Below are positions 46,332 through 56,057 of a DNA stretch of 64,000 bases, one piece after another; position 1 is the first letter of the stretch, and each line of letters opens with the position of its first letter. The translations under genes were made by a program, and so were the position numbers. The stretch covers positions 104,433-168,432 of the forward strand of contig JARYGU010000013.1 in the NCBI GenBank assembly GCA_033795365.1. The letters are read 5' to 3'. Source of the stretch: JARYGU01 sp033795365 (GTDB taxonomy: Bacteria > Pseudomonadota > Alphaproteobacteria > Rhizobiales > Rhizobiaceae). Below the pieces are notes generated by a model. That model was not told where the DNA came from. It did not search any database and saw only the letters and a program-made list of their open reading frames with translations.

Positions 46332-47203
46332 CGCGCTTCCTCCCGTTGCGACGTGGACACGAGTTCTCTCCCCAGCCTTGCTGCCTCATCCAGCATCTGC
46401 CGGTCCAGCCCGCTCGAAAATCCCAGCTCCTCCAGCATCGCGGCGACCGCGCATGTATCGACATTCCCCCTGGCGCCCGGCGCATAGGGGCAGCCGCCGA
46501 GGCCGCCGACGGAAGCGTCGAAGACGCGCAGCCCGTGGTCGAGGCTCGTGCGGATATTGGCAAGCGCATGACCGTCCGTATCGTGATAGTGGCCGGCGAG
46601 CTGCCGTGCCGGCACGACTGCACATACGGCTTTCAGCATCGCGGCAACCTCTTCCGGCCTGCCCCTGCCGAAGGTTTCGCCGAGAGCCACCTCACGGCAG
46701 CCGAGAACCAGCAGCTTTTCCGCGACATCCGCCGCGGCTTTCGGCGGGGTCGGGCCGTCATAGGGGCAGACAACGACGCAGTTCACATAGCCGCGAAGCG
46801 GGATGCCATCCGATCTGGCGGCTTGCGCGACCGGCTGCAAACGATCGAGGCTTTCGGCGATCGAGCAGTTGACGTTTGCGCGGGAGAAGCCTTCGGACGC
46901 AGAAACGAAAATAGCCACTTCGTCGACCCGGGCGGCACGCGCGGCTTCGTAGCCCTTCAGATTCGGAACCAATGCCGTATAGCGAGTACCCGGACGCCGG
47001 GCGATCCCAGCCATGACCTCCGCTCCATCGGCCAGTTGCGGCACCCATTTCGGACTGACGAAGCTCGCCGCCTCTATCCGGCGGAAACCGCAGGAGGAGA
47101 GCTTGTCGATGAGCGCGATCTTGCCTGAGGCCGGTATGATCCGTTTCTCGTTCTGCAACCCGTCGCGCGGCGACATTTCGACGATTTCGACGAATTCAGC
47201 CAT
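46328..47203 (-). CDS. Hydroxymethylglutaryl-CoA lyase, divergent
   Basis: Splits HMG-CoA into acetyl-CoA and acetoacetate, the last step of leucine breakdown. The protein is 291 residues from ATG 47203, which has GAGGAGGAG upstream. It keeps PRDGLQNE (12-19), the metal-binding His205 and His207 (GHYHDT), and catalytic Cys238 in GGCPYAPGA. Odd points: the family's GDTIG motif is GETFG (Glu176 in place of Asp), and HDTYG is HDTDG. The start overlaps the mccA end by 8 bp. Function is inferred from family and operon; the changes could alter activity. Confidence 0.87.
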   Translation of the reverse strand: MAEFVEIVEMSPRDGLQNEKRIIPASGKIALIDKLSSCGFRRIEAASFVSPKWVPQLADGAEVMAGIARRPGTRYTALVPNLKGYEAARAARVDEVAIFVSASEGFSRANVNCSIAESLDRLQPVAQAARSDGIPLRGYVNCVVVCPYDGPTPPKAAADVAEKLLVLGCREVALGETFGRGRPEEVAAMLKAVCAVVPARQLAGHYHDTDGHALANIRTSLDHGLRVFDASVGGLGGCPYAPGARGNVDTCAVAAMLEELGFSSGLDRQMLDEAARLGRELVSTSQREEAR

Positions 47204-49181
47204 CGGTCTCCTCCTCAAGGCGAAGCAACAGCGCGCCTTCTTCGACCTGGTCTCCGGAACGTATGAAGAGTTCGGCCACCTTGCCGTCACGGGGTGCGGC
47301 GAGCACCAGCTCCATCTTCATCGCCTCCATGGTAATGAGAGGATCGCCCTTTGCAACCTCGGTTCCGGGCTCGACCGAGACGAGCCGGACGAGCCCCGGC
47401 ATCGGCGCTGTCAGCCGGTCGCCGCCCGCCCCGCTCTCCGCATGGCCGGCAAGCGCATCGGGGATTGAAAACTGATAGCCGGCACCGTCGAGGAACACCG
47501 CGAGATGCAATCCCTCGCGGACGACCTTTGCCCTGGCGGCCCTGTCTCCGAAGTCGAGGTGAAACCAATCGTCCTCGGCAGCACGGAGGCTGAAACTCAG
47601 CTCGCCCTCAGCGACGCGAACCGTAAAATGGCCAGCTTCCCCCGGATCGATGCGGATTTCATGCTCCTCGTCCTGATGCCGGACGCGGACCGACTGCCAG
47701 GCGTCTCCCCAGAGGCGAAAGCCGCGAAGCCGGATCCACGGGTCGCGATCTTCCGGTTCCCGCAGCATGCCGGCGGCCGCAAGGGCGGCGAGCGCCCAGG
47801 CTTCCTTCGTTGCGGGCTCCTCTGCCGTCAATGCCTCGCCCGCCCGGGCGATGAGGCCGGTATCGACGTCCCCGGCGGCCAATTCCGGCAGGCGGCAGAG
47901 ACGGGACAGGAACGCCGTATTGGTCGTTACACCCGCGATCCGGCAATCCCGCAGCGCCGCCTCCAGACGCTTCAAGGCCTGGTCGCGGTCGCGGCCATGC
48001 GTGACCAGCTTGGCAATCATCGGATCGTAGAAGGGTGTGATCTCGTCGCCGGTACGAACTCCGGAATCCACCCGCGCCCCTTCCGGCGCTTCGAAAAGTG
48101 AAAGCCGGCCGGTGGCGGGCAGGAAGTCGCGCGCCGGATTTTCCGCATAGATGCGGGCTTCGAACGCCCATCCGCCGATGGCCAGTTCGTCCTGTTTCCT
48201 CGGCAGCGGTTCTCCGGCCGCCACCCTCAGCTGCCACTCGACGAGATCGAGCCCGGTGATCGCCTCCGTCACCGGATGCTCCACCTGCAGCCGCGTATTC
48301 ATTTCCATGAAGAAGAAGCGATCCTCGCGAAGACCTTCGGAAACATCCGCGATGAACTCCACCGTCCCGGCGCCGATATAGCCGATCGCCTTTGCGGCGC
48401 GCACGGCAGCCTCTCCCATGACCCCGCGCATTTCCGGCGTCACCCCGGGTGCCGGAGCCTCCTCGATCACCTTCTGATGGCGGCGCTGGGCGGAGCAGTC
48501 GCGTTCGAAGAGATGGACGACGTTTCCATGGCTGTCGCCGAAAACCTGCACTTCGATGTGGCGCGGCTTCGCCATGTATTTCTCGATCAGCACGCGCCCG
48601 TCGCCAAAGGCCGCTTCAGCTTCGCGGCACGCGCCCTCCAGCGCGGCACGGAAATCCTCCGGCCCGCCGACCCGGCGCATGCCCTTGCCCCCTCCGCCGG
48701 CGCGCGCCTTGATCAGCACAGGATAGCCGATCGCAGCCGCATGGGCGGCAAGCCGTTCCGCGCTCTGCTCCGCGCCATGATATCCGGGAACAATCGGAAC
48801 GCCCGCATCCTCCATCAATGTCTTGGCGGCATCCTTCAGACCCATCGCACGGATCGCGGCTGCGGACGGACCGATGAAGACGAGCCCGGCACGTTCGATC
48901 GCGTCTACGAAAAGCGGATTTTCCGAGAGGAAACCGTAACCCGGATGAACCGCCTCCGCGCTGCTTTTCCGGCAGGCATCGACGACGGCATCGATGTTCA
49001 GGTAGCTCTCAACCGCTGGCGGCGGGCCGATACAATGGGCCTCGTCGGCAAGAGCCACATGCAATGCGTTCCTGTCCGCCTCTGAATAGACGGCAATCGT
49101 GCGGATTCCCATCCGCCGCGCCGTACGGATGACCCTGCAGGCGATTTCGCCGCGATTGGCGATGAGAATTTTCCTGAACAT
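47196..49181 (-). CDS. mccA: 3-methylcrotonyl-CoA carboxylase, biotin-carrying alpha subunit
   Basis: ATP-dependent biotin carboxylase plus biotin carrier, 661 residues (MFRKILIANRGEIACRVIRTA). Biotin carboxylase domain about 1-445, with the ATP loop RAGGGGKGMRRV and catalytic EMNTRLQVEHPVTE. A linker domain follows, then a biotinyl domain with Lys622 in EAMKMEL. The partner mccB lies two genes upstream with ridA between them. Acyl-CoA specificity is inferred from the ivd, hydratase and lyase neighbours. Confidence 0.93.
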   Translation of the reverse strand: MFRKILIANRGEIACRVIRTARRMGIRTIAVYSEADRNALHVALADEAHCIGPPPAVESYLNIDAVVDACRKSSAEAVHPGYGFLSENPLFVDAIERAGLVFIGPSAAAIRAMGLKDAAKTLMEDAGVPIVPGYHGAEQSAERLAAHAAAIGYPVLIKARAGGGGKGMRRVGGPEDFRAALEGACREAEAAFGDGRVLIEKYMAKPRHIEVQVFGDSHGNVVHLFERDCSAQRRHQKVIEEAPAPGVTPEMRGVMGEAAVRAAKAIGYIGAGTVEFIADVSEGLREDRFFFMEMNTRLQVEHPVTEAITGLDLVEWQLRVAAGEPLPRKQDELAIGGWAFEARIYAENPARDFLPATGRLSLFEAPEGARVDSGVRTGDEITPFYDPMIAKLVTHGRDRDQALKRLEAALRDCRIAGVTTNTAFLSRLCRLPELAAGDVDTGLIARAGEALTAEEPATKEAWALAALAAAGMLREPEDRDPWIRLRGFRLWGDAWQSVRVRHQDEEHEIRIDPGEAGHFTVRVAEGELSFSLRAAEDDWFHLDFGDRAARAKVVREGLHLAVFLDGAGYQFSIPDALAGHAESGAGGDRLTAPMPGLVRLVSVEPGTEVAKGDPLITMEAMKMELVLAAPRDGKVAELFIRSGDQVEEGALLLRLEEETDG

Positions 49182-49193
49182 CGCCGCTTCCGG

Positions 49194-49577
49194 TTATTGC
49201 GCCGCGACCGCCTCGACCTCGAAGAGCCATTTTTCGTCGAACATGCCGCTGACCACGACCGTCAATGCCGGGGCGAGCGCGCCCAGATACTCGTTCCTGA
49301 TTTCGCGATTGGCCAAGGCATACTGGCGATCCGAAAGATAGGTCGTCACCTTCACGATGTCGGCCTTGGCCATTCCGGCAGCCTTCAGTTGGGCATCTAT
49401 GTTCCGCCATACCTGCCTCGCCTGCGCTTCGAAGCCATCGGGCACCTCTTCGTTGGAGGTCATCGGAATCTGGCCGCTGATCAGCAACAGGCGCTGGAAA
49501 TCCTCCAATTTTACCGCCTGCGAATAGTTGCCGTGCGGATCGGGGGCATTCTTGGCGTTGACGGATTCGCGTTTCAT
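49194..49577 (-). CDS. RidA family enamine/imine deaminase
   Basis: A 127-residue trimer-forming protein of the YjgF/YER057c/UK114 family. From ATG 49577, with GGGAGG 6 bases upstream (MKRESVNAKNAPDPHGNYSQA). It carries the pattern LLLISGQIPM, KVTTYLSD and EIRNEYLG, whose Arg fits the substrate-binding residue of active RidA. RidA proteins hydrolyse reactive enamines from PLP enzymes. Its position between mccB and mccA suggests a support role in branched-chain amino acid breakdown. Confidence 0.88.
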   Translation of the reverse strand: MKRESVNAKNAPDPHGNYSQAVKLEDFQRLLLISGQIPMTSNEEVPDGFEAQARQVWRNIDAQLKAAGMAKADIVKVTTYLSDRQYALANREIRNEYLGALAPALTVVVSGMFDEKWLFEVEAVAAQ

Positions 49578-49587
49578 GATTTCCTCC

Positions 49588-51195
49588 CTACATTCTGAAT
49601 AAGCCGAACTTCGTCGGCGTGACCGGGGCATTCAACGCCGCCGAAAGGGAAAGTGCCAGCACGTCGCGGGACTTGCGCGGATCGACGATACCGTCGTCCC
49701 AGAGCCTCGCCGATGCGTATAGCGGATCGCTTTGCCGGCTAAACATTTCCGTGACCGGCCGGCGGAACGCATCTTCCTCATCAGCCGACCATGTACCGCC
49801 CGCCCGCTCGATACCGTCTCGGCGCACGGTCGCCAGCACGCCGGCCGCCTGCTCGCCGCCCATGACGGCTATGCGGCTGTTGGGCCAGGTCCAGAGGAAG
49901 CGCGGCGAGAAGGCCCGCCCGCACATGCCGTAATTGCCTGCACCATAGGAGCCGCCGATCAGCATGGTGATCTTCGGCACGCCGGCCGTGGCGACAGCCG
50001 TCACCAGCTTGGCGCCGTGCTTGGCGATGCCTTCGGCCTCGTATCTGCGGCCGACCATGAAGCCGGTGATGTTCTGCAGGAAGACCAGTGGAATTCCACG
50101 CTGGGCGCACAGCTCGATGAAATGCGCCCCCTTCAGCGCCGCCTCGGAGAAAAGCACGCCGTTGTTCGCAAGGATCCCGACCGCAATTCCCTGGATGGCG
50201 GCAAAGCCGCAGACGAGCGTCGTACCGAAGCGCGCCTTGAATTCATCGAATCTGGAACCGTCGACGATACGGGCGATCACCTCGCGTACGTCATAGGAAA
50301 CCTTCGGATCCGCAGGCACCAGGCCAAGGATCTCCTCGGGATCGTGGAGAGGCAGCTCGCCCTCGCCGATCGAGGAAAGGTCCGGTTTTCGCATATTCAG
50401 GTTTGCCGCAATCCTCCGGGCAAGCTCCAGTGCATGACGATCGTCGCGGGCCAGGTGATCCGCCACGCCCGAAAGACGCGTATGCACGTCGCCGCCGCCC
50501 AACTCCTCCGCCGAGACGATCTCGCCGGTCGCCGCCCGCACCAGCGGCGGTCCCGCAAGGAAAATCGTTCCCTGCTTCTCGACGATCACCGTCTCGTCGC
50601 TCATCGCCGGCACATAGGCGCCGCCCGCCGTGCAGCTTCCCATGACCACGGCGATCTGCGGAATGCCTGCCGCCGACATCTGAGCCTGATTGTAGAAGAT
50701 GCGGCCGAAATGATCGCGGTCGGGGAAAACCTCGTCCTGATTGGGAAGGTTCGCTCCGCCCGAATCTACCAGATAGATGCAGGGCAGGCGGTTCTGTCCG
50801 GCGATCTCCTGCGCCCTCAGATGCTTCTTCACCGTAATCGGGTAGTAGGTGCCGCCTTTCACGGTGGCATCGTTGCACACGATCATGCATTCGCGGCCGG
50901 ACACCCGCCCGATCCCGGTGATGATCCCCCCGCCCGGCGACGCGCCGTCGTAAAGACCGTATCCCGCCGTCAGCCCGACTTCCAGGAAGGGCGAGCCCAG
51001 ATCGATCAGTTGCGCGACCCTCTCCCTCGGCAGGAGCTTGCCGCGTGCGACATGCCGCTCCCGCGCTTTCTCGCCGCCGCCTTCGAAGGAAAGTCGTGCC
51101 GCCGCCTCCACCCGCGCGATCATATCCAGCATTGCGCGCCGATTGGCCTCGTGAGCCTCCCCGCGGGAAGAGACGTTCGACCGGATCACCGCCAT
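49588..51195 (-). CDS. mccB: 3-methylcrotonyl-CoA carboxylase, carboxyltransferase beta subunit
   Basis: Transfers carboxyl from biotin to 3-methylcrotonyl-CoA. The 535 residues from ATG 51195 (MAVIRSNVSSRGEAHEA) overlap the ivd stop (TGATG). Two crotonase-like halves are seen: GIGRVSGRECMIVCNDATVKG with YLVDSGGANLPNQ, and FLQNITGFMVG with KITMLIGGSYGAGNYGMCGR. The segment GGANLPNQDEVFPD is typical of the MCC rather than propionyl-CoA type. Confidence 0.94.
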   Translation of the reverse strand: MAVIRSNVSSRGEAHEANRRAMLDMIARVEAAARLSFEGGGEKARERHVARGKLLPRERVAQLIDLGSPFLEVGLTAGYGLYDGASPGGGIITGIGRVSGRECMIVCNDATVKGGTYYPITVKKHLRAQEIAGQNRLPCIYLVDSGGANLPNQDEVFPDRDHFGRIFYNQAQMSAAGIPQIAVVMGSCTAGGAYVPAMSDETVIVEKQGTIFLAGPPLVRAATGEIVSAEELGGGDVHTRLSGVADHLARDDRHALELARRIAANLNMRKPDLSSIGEGELPLHDPEEILGLVPADPKVSYDVREVIARIVDGSRFDEFKARFGTTLVCGFAAIQGIAVGILANNGVLFSEAALKGAHFIELCAQRGIPLVFLQNITGFMVGRRYEAEGIAKHGAKLVTAVATAGVPKITMLIGGSYGAGNYGMCGRAFSPRFLWTWPNSRIAVMGGEQAAGVLATVRRDGIERAGGTWSADEEDAFRRPVTEMFSRQSDPLYASARLWDDGIVDPRKSRDVLALSLSAALNAPVTPTKFGLFRM

Positions 51196-52358
51196 CACAG
51201 GCTCTCCTGAAAAATTTCGCGGCCGATAAGCATGCGGCGGATTTCAGACGTTCCGGCACCGATCTCGTAGAGCTTGGCATCGCGCAGCAGCCGTCCGGTG
51301 GTGGTATCGTTGATGTAGCCGTTGCCGCCAAGCGCCTGGATTGCCTGCAGGGCGAGCTGCGTGGCATTCTCCGCCGCATAGAGGATGCAGCCGGCCGCAT
51401 CCTTGCGCGTCGTCTCGCCGCGGTCGCAGGCGGCAGCCACCGCATAGACATAGGCGCGGGCGGAATTCAGCGCCACATACATGTCGGCGACCTTTCCCTG
51501 CATCAGTTGGAACTCGCCGATCGGCCTGTCGAACTGCCGCCGTTCATGCAGATAGGGAACGACGACGTCGAGACAGGCGGCCATGATGCCGATCGGCCCG
51601 CCGGAGAGCACCACACGCTCATAGTCGAGGCCCGACATCAGCACGTTGACGCCGCGTCCCTCCTCGCCCATCACGTTCTCGGCCGGAACCTCGCAATCGG
51701 CGAACACCAGTTCGCAGGTATTGGAACCGCGCATGCCGAGTTTGTCGAGTTTCTGTGCGGTGGAAAACCCTTCGAAGCCTTTCTCGACCAGAAACGCGGT
51801 AATCCCGCGCGGACCTGCAGAAGGATCGGTCTTCGCATAGACGACGAGAACGTCCGCATCCGGACCGTTCGTGATCCACATCTTGTTGCCGTTGAGGACG
51901 TAGCGGTCGCCCTTCCTTTCCGCTCTCAGCCTCATCGAAACGACATCGGAGCCGGCACCCGGTTCGGACATGGCAAGTGCGCCGACATGCTCACCGGAGA
52001 TGAGCTTCGGCAGATATCTTCGGCGCTGTTCCGGCGAGCCGTTGCGCATGATCTGGTTGACGCAGAGATTGGAATGGGCGCCATAGCTCAAGCCCACGGA
52101 AGCCGATGCGCGGCTTATCTCCTCCATGGCCACGCAGTGGGCGACATACCCCATCGCGGCGCCGCCATAGTCCTCGGCGGCCGTGATCCCGAGAAGCCCG
52201 AGCTGGCCCATTTCCTGCCAAAGATGCACGGGAAAGGCATTGTCGCGATCGATATCGCCGGCGATCGGCGCGATCCGGTCTTCGGCAAAGCGCCGCACGC
52301 TTTCCCTCAGCGCGTCTATCTCCTCCCCGAGCCCGAAGCTCATTCCGGCTGCGTACAT
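51195..52358 (-). CDS. ivd: Isovaleryl-CoA dehydrogenase
   Basis: FAD enzyme oxidising isovaleryl-CoA to 3-methylcrotonyl-CoA and passing electrons to ETF. The 387 residues (MYAAGMSFGLGEEIDALRES) have the catalytic base Glu247 in GLDYERVVLSGG, the position specific to isovaleryl-CoA dehydrogenases. FAD motifs are ALAMSEPGAGSDVVSMRL and QALGGNGYIND. A GGGAGGGAGG site precedes the start. It is second in the operon, 29 bp after the oxidoreductase. Confidence 0.94.
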   Translation of the reverse strand: MYAAGMSFGLGEEIDALRESVRRFAEDRIAPIAGDIDRDNAFPVHLWQEMGQLGLLGITAAEDYGGAAMGYVAHCVAMEEISRASASVGLSYGAHSNLCVNQIMRNGSPEQRRRYLPKLISGEHVGALAMSEPGAGSDVVSMRLRAERKGDRYVLNGNKMWITNGPDADVLVVYAKTDPSAGPRGITAFLVEKGFEGFSTAQKLDKLGMRGSNTCELVFADCEVPAENVMGEEGRGVNVLMSGLDYERVVLSGGPIGIMAACLDVVVPYLHERRQFDRPIGEFQLMQGKVADMYVALNSARAYVYAVAAACDRGETTRKDAAGCILYAAENATQLALQAIQALGGNGYINDTTTGRLLRDAKLYEIGAGTSEIRRMLIGREIFQESL

Positions 52359-52387
52359 TCGTCCTCCCTCCCGCCGGCCCCGGTCGT

Positions 52388-55300
52388 TCAGGCGGCGGCC
52401 ATTTCCCTTTTCGCGCCTGCCGCTTCGAAAGCAGCGAGCAATTCCCTTTCCCTTGCGTGCGCCTTTTCGGCCGCCGCCATCTTCACGGGTCCGAAACCAC
52501 GAATGTCGCCGTAAAGCGCCAACAGTGCAACGGCGGCATCGGCATTGCGCGGCGAAAGCCTTTCCTGGACGGTTGCGACGAGATTTTCGTAGTCGGCGAT
52601 CAGCCGGCGCTCCATGCGCCGTTCCGCCGTCTTTCCGAAGATGTCGAAGGCCGTGCCGCGAAGCCCTTTCATGGCGGCGAGCATCCGAAAGACCGGAAGC
52701 ATCCAGCGTCCGAACCGGCGCTTGCGCGGACGGCCCGTCGCATCGGTTCCCGACAGGAACGGCGGCGCCAGATTGAAGGAGATGCGGTAGTCGCCCTGGA
52801 ACTGCGCCTGCAGCTCGACCCTGAACGCCGGATCGCAGTAAAGCCGGGCGACTTCGTATTCGTCCTTATAGGCCAGCAGCTGCGCATAGACATGGGCGAC
52901 GGTTCGGGCGAGCACGTCTCCGGCGCCCGCGGTCTGCGAGGCATTGCACACCTTTTCGACCAATGTGCGATAGCGGTCGGCAAGCGCCCGGTTCTGGTAG
53001 CGCGTCAGATGGGCACAGCGATGGGCGACGAGCGCATCCAGGCTCATGGCTTCCGGCGGTATCCGCTTCTCGCCGCCATTCACCAAGGCCAGGGCGCGCT
53101 CCGGCTCATGCGCGATCAGGCGGCCCCAGTCGAAGGCTGCCTGGCTCGCCTCCACCGCAACGCCGTTCAGCGCGATCGCCTGCTCGATCGACTGGCGGGA
53201 AAGCGGGATCAGTCCCCTTTGCCAGGCAAAACCCGTCATCAGGATGTTCGTCGCGATCGCATTGCCGGCCGCTGCCTCCGCAATCCGCGTGAAATCGAGA
53301 AAACAGGAACCTTCGCGCAGCATCCTGCGGATCGTCTCCTCGACGGCGCCGGTGCGGAAATCGAAGTCGCGGTTGCGCACGAAATCGGCAACGGGCGTCA
53401 GGCGCGTATTGACGACGCCGAAAGCCCGGCGGTTGTCGCAGAGCGTGATCGCATCCTTGGAGGCCCCCACGACGCTGTCGGCGGCAATCAGCAGATCGGC
53501 CCCGCCGGTGACGATCCGCGGCGAGGACACGTCCTGGCCATGCAACCCGATGCGCAGATGGCTCATCACCGCGCCGCCCTTTTGCGCAAGCCCGGCCATG
53601 TCGAGGATCATCGGCGCCTTGCCGTCGAGATGCGCAGCCATTCCGAGAACGGCGCTGATCGTGAGGATGCCCGTGCCGCCGATGCCGGCGATCGCGATGT
53701 TGTAGGACCGGTCGCCGATCTCGACGATGTCGGGTTCCGGCAAGGCCGATATGTCCGGCCGTCCGGCCGCGCGCTTGCGCAGCTTGCCGCCCTCGACGGT
53801 GACGAAGGACGGACAGAAGCCCTTGAGGCAGGAATAGTCCTTGTTGCAGGTCGACTGATTGATCCGGCGCTTCCGCCCCATTTCCGTGTCGAGCGGCTCG
53901 ACGGAAACGCAATTGGACTGCGTGGAACAGTCGCCGCAACCCTCGCAAACGGCGGAATTGATCATCAGTCGTACCGGCGGATCCTCCATGAGCCCGCGGC
54001 TTCTGCGACGGCGTTTTTCCGCAGCGCATGTCTGCACATAGACGATGGCGGAACAGCCGGAGGCCTCCCTGAGCTCGAGCATCACATTTTCAAGCTCGTC
54101 GCGGTGAAGCACCCGGGTTCCCGGTGCGAGCGCTGCTGACGGATAGGCCTCCGGCCTGTCCGAAAGCAGGTAGATCGGTGCGACGCCCTCGTCATGAAGC
54201 TGCTTCGTTACCAGTTCCGGGCTCAGCGGCCCGTCCACAGCCTGCCCGCCGGTCATGGCGACCGCGTCGTTGTAAAGCAGCTTGTAGGTGATGTTGACGC
54301 CGGACGCGACCGACTGGCGGATCGCCAGGATACCCGAATGGTAATAGGTTCCATCGCCGAGATTGACGAAGAGGTGCTTCTCGTCGGTAAAGGGCGCGAT
54401 ACCGGTCCAGGGTACGCCTTCGGCGCCCATATGGGTGAAGGTCTGGGTGTTGCGGTCCATCCATTGGACCATGAAATGACAGCCTATTCCGGCCGCCGCC
54501 CGGCTTCCCTCTGGTACGCGGGTCGATGTGTTGTGCGGACAGCCGGAGCAGAAATAGGGGACGCGCGCCACCGGCGCGACGTGGCCCTTGCGAAGCTTTT
54601 CGCGCCCGAGCAGATAGTCCAGCTCTTCGGAGATGGTCTTCTTCAGCCCGGCATCGAAATCGAACTGGAGAAGCCGGTTTGCGATTGCGCGCGCCACCAT
54701 GCCTACCGTCAGGGCTTCGGAAAGCGGCAGGAAGGGGTGGTCCCGGTGGTCGAACTTCCCGACGATACGCGGCCGTTCGCCGGGGTGCCAGTTGAAGAGC
54801 TGCTGCTTGATCTGGTTCTCGATGATCTCGCGGCGTTCTTCCACCACGAGCACTTCCTCCAGTCCCTGCGAGAACAGCCGAACCCCCTCCGGCTCGAGCG
54901 GCCAGGGCATGCGCACCTTATAGACCCGCATTCCGATTTCGGCCATCTCCTCCGGCCCGAGCGAAAGCTCGCGCAGGGCCTGAAGGACATCCTCATAGGC
55001 CTTGCCGGACGCGATGATCCCGAACCGCGCGCGCGGTGCGTCATGCGTCACCTCGTTCACCCTGTTCGCGCGGGCAAAGGCGATTGCGGCGTAGCCCTTG
55101 TAGGTCTGCAGCCGCTCGTCCTGCACCACCGGCGGATCGGGCCAGCGCAGGTTCAGCCCGTCGGGCGGGAGCTCGAAGTCCTGCGGCAGAACGAAGTGGC
55201 GATGCTCGCCGGCAAGATCGATCGTCGCCGTCGTCTCGACGGTATCCGAAATGAACTTCATGCCGACCCAGCAGCCGGAGTAACGCGACATGGCTATACC

Positions 55301-55855
55301 GAGGAGGCCGTATTCCACGAATTCCTGGATAGAGGAAGGATAGAGAACCGGCATCAGGGCCGACATGAAGGCGTGGTCGGACTGGTGCGGGATGGACGAC
55401 GACTTGCAGGAATGATCGTCGCCGGCGAAACAGAGGACGCCGCCGTGTCTCGAAGTGCCTGCCGCATTCGCATGCTTGAAGACATCGCCGCAGCGGTCGA
55501 CGCCGGGGCCTTTGCCGTACCAGAAGCCGACGACCCCGTCCTTGCGCGCACCCGGTGAAAGATGAAGTTGCTGCGTGCCCCAGATCGCGGTCGCCGCCAG
55601 GTCCTCGTTGACGCCTCCGCGGAAATGCACGTCATGCGCGGCAAGGTGCTTTTCCGCCTTTTCGAGCTGCTGGTCGTAGCCGCCGAGGGGCGAGCCGCGA
55701 TATCCCGAAATGAAGGCGGCCGTGTTCAGGCCGGCCGCGTGGTCGCGGCGCATCTGGACGATCGGAAGGCGCACCAGCGCCTGAATGCCGGAAAGAAAGA
55801 TCCTCCCGCTTTCCGCCGTATACTTGTCTTCGAGAGAAAACGTCTGCTTCAGCAT
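52388..55855 (-). CDS. Indolepyruvate ferredoxin oxidoreductase-like fused 2-oxoacid oxidoreductase
   Basis: A 1155-residue fusion of thiamine-diphosphate and gamma-type subunits of a 2-oxoacid:acceptor oxidoreductase, from ATG 55855 (GAGGAGGAAT site). It has a pyruvate-binding N-terminal domain (GYRGSPLGGYDQQL), a TPP domain (VNLGDGTYYHSG), an iron-sulfur segment (CEGCGDCSTQSNC and CLKGFCPSF) and a gamma domain (IAGIGGTGILTISAVLG). The family is annotated for indolepyruvate. Here it heads a leucine operon, so it may decarboxylate 4-methyl-2-oxopentanoate to isovaleryl-CoA (inference). The longer upstream frame has no ribosome site. Confidence 0.9.
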   Translation of the reverse strand: MLKQTFSLEDKYTAESGRIFLSGIQALVRLPIVQMRRDHAAGLNTAAFISGYRGSPLGGYDQQLEKAEKHLAAHDVHFRGGVNEDLAATAIWGTQQLHLSPGARKDGVVGFWYGKGPGVDRCGDVFKHANAAGTSRHGGVLCFAGDDHSCKSSSIPHQSDHAFMSALMPVLYPSSIQEFVEYGLLGIAMSRYSGCWVGMKFISDTVETTATIDLAGEHRHFVLPQDFELPPDGLNLRWPDPPVVQDERLQTYKGYAAIAFARANRVNEVTHDAPRARFGIIASGKAYEDVLQALRELSLGPEEMAEIGMRVYKVRMPWPLEPEGVRLFSQGLEEVLVVEERREIIENQIKQQLFNWHPGERPRIVGKFDHRDHPFLPLSEALTVGMVARAIANRLLQFDFDAGLKKTISEELDYLLGREKLRKGHVAPVARVPYFCSGCPHNTSTRVPEGSRAAAGIGCHFMVQWMDRNTQTFTHMGAEGVPWTGIAPFTDEKHLFVNLGDGTYYHSGILAIRQSVASGVNITYKLLYNDAVAMTGGQAVDGPLSPELVTKQLHDEGVAPIYLLSDRPEAYPSAALAPGTRVLHRDELENVMLELREASGCSAIVYVQTCAAEKRRRRSRGLMEDPPVRLMINSAVCEGCGDCSTQSNCVSVEPLDTEMGRKRRINQSTCNKDYSCLKGFCPSFVTVEGGKLRKRAAGRPDISALPEPDIVEIGDRSYNIAIAGIGGTGILTISAVLGMAAHLDGKAPMILDMAGLAQKGGAVMSHLRIGLHGQDVSSPRIVTGGADLLIAADSVVGASKDAITLCDNRRAFGVVNTRLTPVADFVRNRDFDFRTGAVEETIRRMLREGSCFLDFTRIAEAAAGNAIATNILMTGFAWQRGLIPLSRQSIEQAIALNGVAVEASQAAFDWGRLIAHEPERALALVNGGEKRIPPEAMSLDALVAHRCAHLTRYQNRALADRYRTLVEKVCNASQTAGAGDVLARTVAHVYAQLLAYKDEYEVARLYCDPAFRVELQAQFQGDYRISFNLAPPFLSGTDATGRPRKRRFGRWMLPVFRMLAAMKGLRGTAFDIFGKTAERRMERRLIADYENLVATVQERLSPRNADAAVALLALYGDIRGFGPVKMAAAEKAHARERELLAAFEAAGAKREMAAA

Positions 55856-56057
55856 AGATTCCTCCTCGATGGCCCTCCTCCAAGACGGCCATCCTCCCAA
55901 GATAGGTATTCTACGCCTGAAAAGGGAGGAGCAGGTCCTTATTTTCCCGTCGGAAACCTTCGATTTCGGGATGCGGTCCTCAGAATGAGGCCACAAACGC
56001 AAACTTGTCCTCGCAATCGCGGTACAACCAGCGAATCACTAGGACGGGGACCCGATC

